Shown: positions 6,780-10,476 of the stretch, piece after piece
How the letters are laid out: every line of letters starts with the position of its first letter
Position numbering within the stretch: position 1 is the first letter of the stretch
From: an uncultured Pseudomonadota bacterium
Lineage (GTDB): Bacteria; Pseudomonadota; Gammaproteobacteria; Burkholderiales; Burkholderiaceae_C
Assembly (NCBI GenBank): GCA_900320815.1
Contig: ONTY01000017.1
Coordinates: forward strand, 3,531-14,006
DNA length: 10,476 nucleotides
Reading direction: 5' to 3'
The notes under the pieces: generated by a model
Databases searched by the model: none
Told to the model about the DNA's origin: nothing
Seen by the model: only the letters and a program-made list of their open reading frames with translations
Made by a program: the position numbers and the translations under genes

Positions 6780-7544
6780 ATGCTGCCCCGTCCCTTTTTC
6801 CGCTCTCCGAGGCTGCCCGTTGCGCGCGCAGCGTGTGCCGCTGCGCTGCTGGTGGTAGGTGGTGCGGCGCTGGCCGCAGGCGGCGATGAGAGGGAGCAAG
6901 AGAGTGTGCGCGCGGCGGTGGCGGCAGGGCGCTATTTGCCGCTGGTTTCTATTTTGGAGTCGCTCGAGCGCCGCAGCCCTGGTGCGCGCGCGCTGGATGT
7001 GGATACCAAGTTGGGCGTGCGAGGGGCGTTGCTGTATGAAATCAAACTCGTGGAGCGCAACGGCACCAAGCGCAAGGTGCTGCTGGATGCGGCAACGGGG
7101 CGCGAGATTCCCCCGGGCGAGCATCCCAAGCAGCAGGCGCTGGGCATGCGGGAGCTGGCAGCGCACCTGCGGCGCATTGAGCAGCACACGGGGCAGCGTG
7201 TGGCGGAGGCAGAGTTTGAAATGGACACAGGGCAGCCGGCGTATCAGTTGTGGCTGGCGCCCAGCGTGGAAAGTGCGCAGCGCGTGCTTATGGCCGCCAG
7301 CAGTGGCGAGTTGCTGTATTCGCTGACGACGGGCGAAGGCGACTCGCTGCGCGCCATGCCCGACTTGCTGGAGGCGCTGGCTGCCAGCTATGCGGGGCTG
7401 GTGCTGGAAGTGGAGCTGGAGGGCGTGGGCGGGCGCAGCGTGTATTACGAGGTGGATTTGCGCCAGGACGACGGGCGCAAGCTGACGCTGCATGTGGACG
7501 CGCGCAGCCTGCAGGTGCTGCGCAGCCGGCTGAAAAACGACTAA
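6780..7544 (+). CDS. Exported PepSY-repeat protein upstream of the response regulator
   Basis: The 254-residue form starting at ATG 6780 begins MLPRPFFRSPRLPVARAACA and continues AALLVVGGAALA, a good Sec signal peptide. The frame is open back to a TTG at 6723, but that adds 19 residues before the signal and is unlikely to be used. The mature part has three PepSY-like units: about 40-110 (YEIKLVERNGTKRKVLLDAATGRE), 121-180 (FEMDTGQPAYQLWL, ending in a VLMAASSGELL strand) and 195-252 (VYYEVDLRQDDGRKLTLHVDA). Each shows the helix plus 'substrate strand, DxxTG turn' pattern of the family. It is probably periplasmic and may modulate a sensor or protease. It is followed after 16 bp by the regulator gene, so the two are co-transcribed. 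It differs enough from the divergent PepSY protein not to be a recent duplicate. Confidence 0.82.
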   Translation: MLPRPFFRSPRLPVARAACAAALLVVGGAALAAGGDEREQESVRAAVAAGRYLPLVSILESLERRSPGARALDVDTKLGVRGALLYEIKLVERNGTKRKVLLDAATGREIPPGEHPKQQALGMRELAAHLRRIEQHTGQRVAEAEFEMDTGQPAYQLWLAPSVESAQRVLMAASSGELLYSLTTGEGDSLRAMPDLLEALAASYAGLVLEVELEGVGGRSVYYEVDLRQDDGRKLTLHVDARSLQVLRSRLKND

Positions 7545-7560
7545 GCGAGGAGGTGCCGCA

Positions 7561-8244
7561 ATGCGCGTGCTGGTGGTGGAAGACGACGTGCAGCTTGCCG
7601 CGCAGCTGCAGGCGGCGCTGGGCGAGGCGGGCTTTGCCGTAGACGTGGAGCACGACGGGCGCGAGGCGGCGTTTGCCGGCAGTGTGGAGCCGTATGACGC
7701 TGCGGTGCTTGACCTGGGGCTGCCAGGCGAGGACGGTGTGAGCGTGCTGCGCGAGTGGCGCGAAGCCGGGCGCCACTGGCCGGTGCTGGTGCTCACGGCC
7801 AGAAACCGCTGGAGCGACAAAGTGGCCAGCTTCAACGCGGGGGCGGACGATTACCTGACCAAGCCCTTCATGATGGAAGAGGTGGTGCTGCGCCTGCGCG
7901 CCATGCTGCGCCGCTCAGCGGGCAGTGGCGCGGGGGTGTTGCAGGCCGGAGAGTTGGCCTATGAAGTGGGAGCAGGGCGCTTTTTGTGGCAGGGCAGGGC
8001 GCTGCAACTGACGGCGCAGGAGCACAAGATACTCGCCTACCTCATGCACCATAGTGGCGAACTCGTCACGCGCACGCAAATTAGCGAACACGTCTATGCG
8101 CGTGACCTGGATCCGGACTCCAACACCATCGATGTGCTTATCGGGCGCATTCGCCGCAAGCTGGGGCAGCCGCAGGTGATTCGCACCGAGCGCGGCCAAG
8201 GCTTTCGCCTTGTGGCGCCAGAGGGGGCTGCATCCACAGAGTGA
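7561..8244 (+). CDS. OmpR/PhoB-family response regulator
   Basis: This 227-residue DNA-binding response regulator is full length for the family. Receiver domain, residues 1-115: acidic pocket Glu7/Asp8/Asp9 (VVEDD), phosphoacceptor Asp51 in AVLDLGLPG, Thr79 in VLTA, and Lys101 in YLTKPF. All are intact, so phosphorylation control is expected. The winged-helix domain covers about 127-220, with LTAQEHKILAYLMHHSGELVTRTQI, the recognition-helix stretch SNTIDVLIGRIRRKL, and the wing VIRTERGQGFRLV. The overall look is of the QseB/PmrA-like subgroup. GAGGAGG lies 7 nt before the ATG, a strong ribosome site. It is the second gene of an operon with an exported PepSY protein. A histidine kinase gene would normally follow, but the next 234 bp hold only repeats and then convergent amiC. 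Candidate target: the half-sites at 6698-6745. Confidence 0.93.
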   Translation: MRVLVVEDDVQLAAQLQAALGEAGFAVDVEHDGREAAFAGSVEPYDAAVLDLGLPGEDGVSVLREWREAGRHWPVLVLTARNRWSDKVASFNAGADDYLTKPFMMEEVVLRLRAMLRRSAGSGAGVLQAGELAYEVGAGRFLWQGRALQLTAQEHKILAYLMHHSGELVTRTQISEHVYARDLDPDSNTIDVLIGRIRRKLGQPQVIRTERGQGFRLVAPEGAASTE

Positions 8245-8275
8245 GCGCACAGCGGGAGAGCGGGGCGGATGTAGT

Positions 8276-8335
8276 GGGTATCAAGCTATTTGCCAGCACA
8301 TATTGCGGGCAATTTCATGCAAATATGCGGTGTAT
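8276..8335 (-). repeat. Dispersed ~60-bp repeat, copy A (tandem with copy B)
   Basis: On the - strand: ATACAC (8335-8330), 18 bp, TGCCCGC, 23 bp, ATACCC (8281-8276). GCGCCTCTAC lies just outside the ATACAC end, as in copies B and C. TTGCC/GGCAA could pair across 13 nt. Beside it, AGAGGCG (8338-8344) and CGCCTCT (8355-8361) form a 7-bp stem. It lies 31 bp after the response regulator stop. Confidence 0.6.
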
Positions 8336-8384
8336 GTAGAGGCGCGATGGAACACGCCTCTCTTCGCGTTGCGTAGATTTTATG

Positions 8385-8443
8385 GGGTATCCATTGATTT
8401 CCTGCATATATTGCGGGCAGTGCTCCGTAGATAAGTGGAGTAT
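8385..8443 (-). repeat. Dispersed ~60-bp repeat, copy B (tandem with copy A)
   Basis: On the - strand: ATACTC (8443-8438), 18 bp, TGCCCGC, 22 bp, ATACCC (8390-8385). It shares ATATTGCGGGCA with copy A and repeats with a 109-bp period. GGAGG (8446-8450) and CCTCC (8460-8464) form a stem beside it, 15 bp beyond the amiC stop. Confidence 0.62.
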
Positions 8444-8478
8444 GTGGAGGCGCTGCACACCTCCTGAAAGGAATGCGC

Positions 8479-10152
8479 TCACAGCTGCCGCTGGCGCGCA
8501 CGCGGCGGATGAGCGGCAAAGTGGTTGCGGATACCGCTGAGCATGGCATCGGCAAGCTGCTCCTGGTAGCTGGCCGAACGCAGGCGGCGCTCTTCCTGCG
8601 GGTTGCTGATGAAGGCGGTCTCTACCAGCACGCTGGGGATGTCTGGGGCGCGGAGCACGGCGAAGTTGGCACGCTCCACGCTGCTTTTGTGCAGGTCGCC
8701 CACGCCGCCTAGTGCCCTGAGAATGGCGCCGCCTAGCGAGAGGCTGTTTTTGATTTGCGCGGTGGTGCTCATGTCCAGCAGGGTGCGCTGCACGTGGGCG
8801 TCGCGCACGCTGAGGTTGACGCCGCCAATTTGGTCAGAGGCGTTTTCTTTGTCTGCCAGCCAGCGCGCAGCGGTGCTGGAGGCGCCGCGCTCAGACAAGG
8901 CGTAGACGCTGGCGCCGTGTGCTTCGGGACGGGTGAAGGCGTCTGCGTGGATGCTGATGAAGATGTCGGCGTCCACGCGCCGCGCTTTGGCCACACGTGT
9001 GCCAAGGGGCACGAAGTAGTCGCCTTCACGGGTGAGGTAGGTGCGCAGCGCGTGCCCGCCGATGTTGGCGGTGTTGATGCGGTTGCGCAGCAGATGGGCG
9101 ATTTGCAGCACGACGTCTTTTTCTCGCGTGCCCCCGGGGCCGATGGCGCCAGGGTCCTCGCCGCCGTGGCCAGGGTCAAGGGCAATGATGACGATGCTGT
9201 CGGTGCGCTGTGGCAAGGCGCTGGCGCGTATGGCGGCAGTGGGCGTGGAGGTGGTGCGCGTGACAGTGGTGCGGATGCTGCTTTGCGGGTAGGGCGCCCC
9301 TGTTGGGGCGCTTGGCAGCGTTTGGGCTGTTTGGGCGGTGGCGGTGGGGCGGCGCGTGACGGTGGTGCGGATGCTGCTTTGCGGGTAGGGCGTGGTTTGC
9401 GTGCTGCGAGCCGTTTGGCTGGCGACAGGGCTGCTGCTGCCGCCGGTGCGCTGGGCGATGAGATCGCCCAGTGGGTCGGCGGCGGCGGCGGCGGATGTGC
9501 CTCCTTTGCCAGCGGTGGCGCGGGGCGCGGTGGGAGCCTGACGGCTGGGAGTGGGAGTGGGAGTGGGAGTGGGAGTGGGGCGCGCTGGCGCGGCGGCGGC
9601 GGTGGTGGTGCTGCCAAGCTCGCGCATACGCTGGGCGATGAGTTGCTCGAGCGGGTCTGGCGGGTTGGCGGGGTAGAGGTCAAAGACGAGGCGGTGACGG
9701 TAAGCGGCCACAGGGGCGAGGTTGAACACTTGTGGGCGGCTGTCGTGCTTCAAGTCCAGCACCAGGCGCACGATTTCGGGCGTGTTTTGCCCCACGCGGA
9801 TGCCGGCGATGTTGGGGTCATCGGGTTGGACTTTGGCCACGAGGGCGCGCAGCGTGGCGTCAAGCTGCAGGCCGTGGATGTCGACAGCCAGACGCGGTGG
9901 GTCTTCGACCATCTGGTGTGTGGTGGTGAGCAGGGTGTCGGACTCAATGGTGACACGCGTGTAGTCCTCGGCGGGCCAAATGCGCACGGCGATGATGCCG
10001 GCGCCGTGCACGATGTGCGGAGCAGCGAGCAGCAGCGCCAGCGTGCCGCCACGCGTCAAGGCGCGGCGACGACTCATGGCGCTGGGGGTGGCAGCGGCGG
10101 CGGCAGGGGTGTTTTCGTTTTCTGATGGGACAGGGCTGTGGGGGCAATTCAT
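8479..10152 (-). CDS. amiC: N-acetylmuramoyl-L-alanine amidase AmiC, Tat-exported
   Basis: This 557-residue periplasmic zinc amidase cleaves the amide between N-acetylmuramic acid and the stem peptide, splitting septal peptidoglycan at division. A Tat signal, SRRRALTRGG plus a hydrophobic stretch (27-50), is followed by an AMIN domain (~52-160) that targets the septum. A long Thr/Pro/Ala linker (~161-315) leads to the Amidase_3 domain (~319-548). Zinc ligands are His329 (DPGHGGEDPG), Glu344 (TREKDV) and His402 (SIHADAF); the catalytic Glu511 is in VETAFISNPQEE. A helix at about 450-480, the place of the AmiC/AmiB autoinhibitory insert, suggests activation by an EnvC/NlpD-type protein. The linker is unusually repetitive: PLxxLIAQR twice, PYPQSSIRTTVTR twice, and a (TP)n run. 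The ATG overlaps the tsaE stop. An alternative start at Met26 (ATG, 10077-10075) would also keep the Tat signal. Confidence 0.95.
   Translation of the reverse strand: MNCPHSPVPSENENTPAAAAATPSAMSRRRALTRGGTLALLLAAPHIVHGAGIIAVRIWPAEDYTRVTIESDTLLTTTHQMVEDPPRLAVDIHGLQLDATLRALVAKVQPDDPNIAGIRVGQNTPEIVRLVLDLKHDSRPQVFNLAPVAAYRHRLVFDLYPANPPDPLEQLIAQRMRELGSTTTAAAAPARPTPTPTPTPTPSRQAPTAPRATAGKGGTSAAAAADPLGDLIAQRTGGSSSPVASQTARSTQTTPYPQSSIRTTVTRRPTATAQTAQTLPSAPTGAPYPQSSIRTTVTRTTSTPTAAIRASALPQRTDSIVIIALDPGHGGEDPGAIGPGGTREKDVVLQIAHLLRNRINTANIGGHALRTYLTREGDYFVPLGTRVAKARRVDADIFISIHADAFTRPEAHGASVYALSERGASSTAARWLADKENASDQIGGVNLSVRDAHVQRTLLDMSTTAQIKNSLSLGGAILRALGGVGDLHKSSVERANFAVLRAPDIPSVLVETAFISNPQEERRLRSASYQEQLADAMLSGIRNHFAAHPPRARQRQL
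9256..9392 (-). repeat. amiC: 41-bp near-perfect direct repeat inside amiC
   Basis: 9256-9296 and 9352-9392 differ at one base (a/g near 9265 and 9361) and are 96 bp apart. They encode the duplicated linker peptide PYPQSSIRTTVTR. 96 is a multiple of 3, so recombination between them would remove 32 residues in frame. Confidence 0.85.
9547..9579 (+). repeat. Hexanucleotide tandem repeat (GGGAGT x5 + GGG), possible G-quadruplex
   Basis: There are five GGGAGT units from 9547 to 9576, followed by GGGG. On the coding (-) strand they encode the Thr-Pro run of the AmiC linker. Six-base slippage keeps the frame. Six G-tracts with AGT loops on the + strand (the amiC template) fit the G-quadruplex pattern. 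Confidence 0.88.
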
Positions 10153-10475
10153 GCGTGTTCCTCCTCGCGCAGGGCGCGCAGTATGCGCCGCCCCAAGGGG
10201 CTGCGGGCGGTAAGAGTGGCGCGCCGCGCGCCGGCGGCTTCGCCGTCAAGGGCAATGTGCAGTGTCAGGTCAGCGGCGGGCAACAAACCAGCGGCGTGCT
10301 CCGGCCATTCGGCCAGCTTCAAGCCGGCGGCGGCAAAGGCGTCGCGCAGGCCGGCGTCTTCCCATTCGCGCGGGTTTTCAAAGCGGTAGAAGTCAAAGTG
10401 CGCTATTGGCAACTCACCTGGTGCAGCGTAGCCCTCAACAATGGTGTAGCTGGGGCTTTTGATGGCTCCGGCGAC
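10149..10475 (-). CDS. tsaE: tRNA t6A biosynthesis ATPase TsaE, C-terminal part (5' end outside window)
   Basis: The frame is open to the right edge, so the gene starts outside and the P-loop is not visible. The 108 residues present begin with AIKSPSYTIVEGY, the conserved SP(T/S)(Y/F)T strand, followed by HFDFYRFENPREWEDAGLRD, the TsaE HxDxYR motif and its Asp/Glu-rich continuation. TsaE is a cytoplasmic ATPase that works with TsaB and TsaD to make N6-threonylcarbamoyladenosine at A37 of ANN-decoding tRNAs. A short start at TTG 10412 is possible in the frame but would cut the conserved strand, so it is rejected. Its TGA overlaps the amiC ATG (ATGA), so the two are translationally coupled, an arrangement common in Proteobacteria. 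Confidence 0.93.
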   Translation of the reverse strand, partial: VAGAIKSPSYTIVEGYAAPGELPIAHFDFYRFENPREWEDAGLRDAFAAAGLKLAEWPEHAAGLLPAADLTLHIALDGEAAGARRATLTARSPLGRRILRALREEEHA

Positions 10476-10476
10476 G

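Noticed and set aside
2307..8443. The 60-bp repeats as integron attC sites, a CRISPR array or IS ends
   Set aside because: There are no RYYYAAC/GTTRRRY ends, no regular spacers, no terminal inverted repeats, and no integrase, cas or transposase gene nearby.
8755..10125. 456-codon open frame on the + strand opposite amiC
   Set aside because: Gly/Ala/Val low-complexity shadow of the amidase gene. The amidase shows intact catalytic motifs and a signal peptide.

Overview
The window looks like the chromosome of a GC-rich betaproteobacterium, most likely a member of the Burkholderiales. The pointers are the tsaE-amiC pair with overlapping stop and start codons, a Tat-dependent AMIN-domain amidase, and a cluster pairing PepSY proteins with an OmpR-type regulator. 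The genus cannot be named from the sequence alone. There are eleven supportable protein genes. Two of them, a type III restriction subunit at the left edge and tsaE at the right edge, run out of the window. I found no rRNA, tRNA, CRISPR array, insertion sequence or integrase.

Left part (1-4221, + strand): the C-terminal nuclease end of a type III restriction subunit; a 275-bp gap with a perfect 27-bp palindrome; a cation diffusion facilitator transporter overlapping the D-aminoacyl-tRNA deacylase gene dtd; then a zeta-toxin-like kinase followed by a Fic-domain protein. Zeta and Fic look like a toxin or effector pair. No separate antitoxin gene is visible. The zeta C-terminus resembles a class I Fic-inhibitor helix whose key Glu is replaced by Arg, and the Fic motif has Gln in place of its terminal Arg.

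Middle (4205-8244): an NCS2/NAT nucleobase permease (- strand), a 455-bp gene-free gap, then two divergent genes for exported PepSY-repeat proteins. The rightward one forms an operon with an OmpR/PhoB-family response regulator. No histidine kinase gene follows. Two 9-bp half-sites 11 bp apart in the divergent promoter region are a candidate operator for this regulator.

Right part (8479-10475, - strand): amiC, encoding a cell-division amidase with a long repetitive Thr/Pro/Ala linker, preceded by partial tsaE, needed for tRNA t6A.

The least expected signal is a family of five intergenic repeats (2307-2365, 3483-3542, 5616-5674, 8276-8335, 8385-8443). Each is 59-60 bp long, begins ATACTC or nearly so, ends ATACCC or nearly so, and has TGCC(C/G)GC between. 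Two flank the zeta gene, two lie in tandem between the regulator and amiC, and one lies upstream of the permease. All five point the same way as the gene that ends upstream of them. I do not recognise the family.
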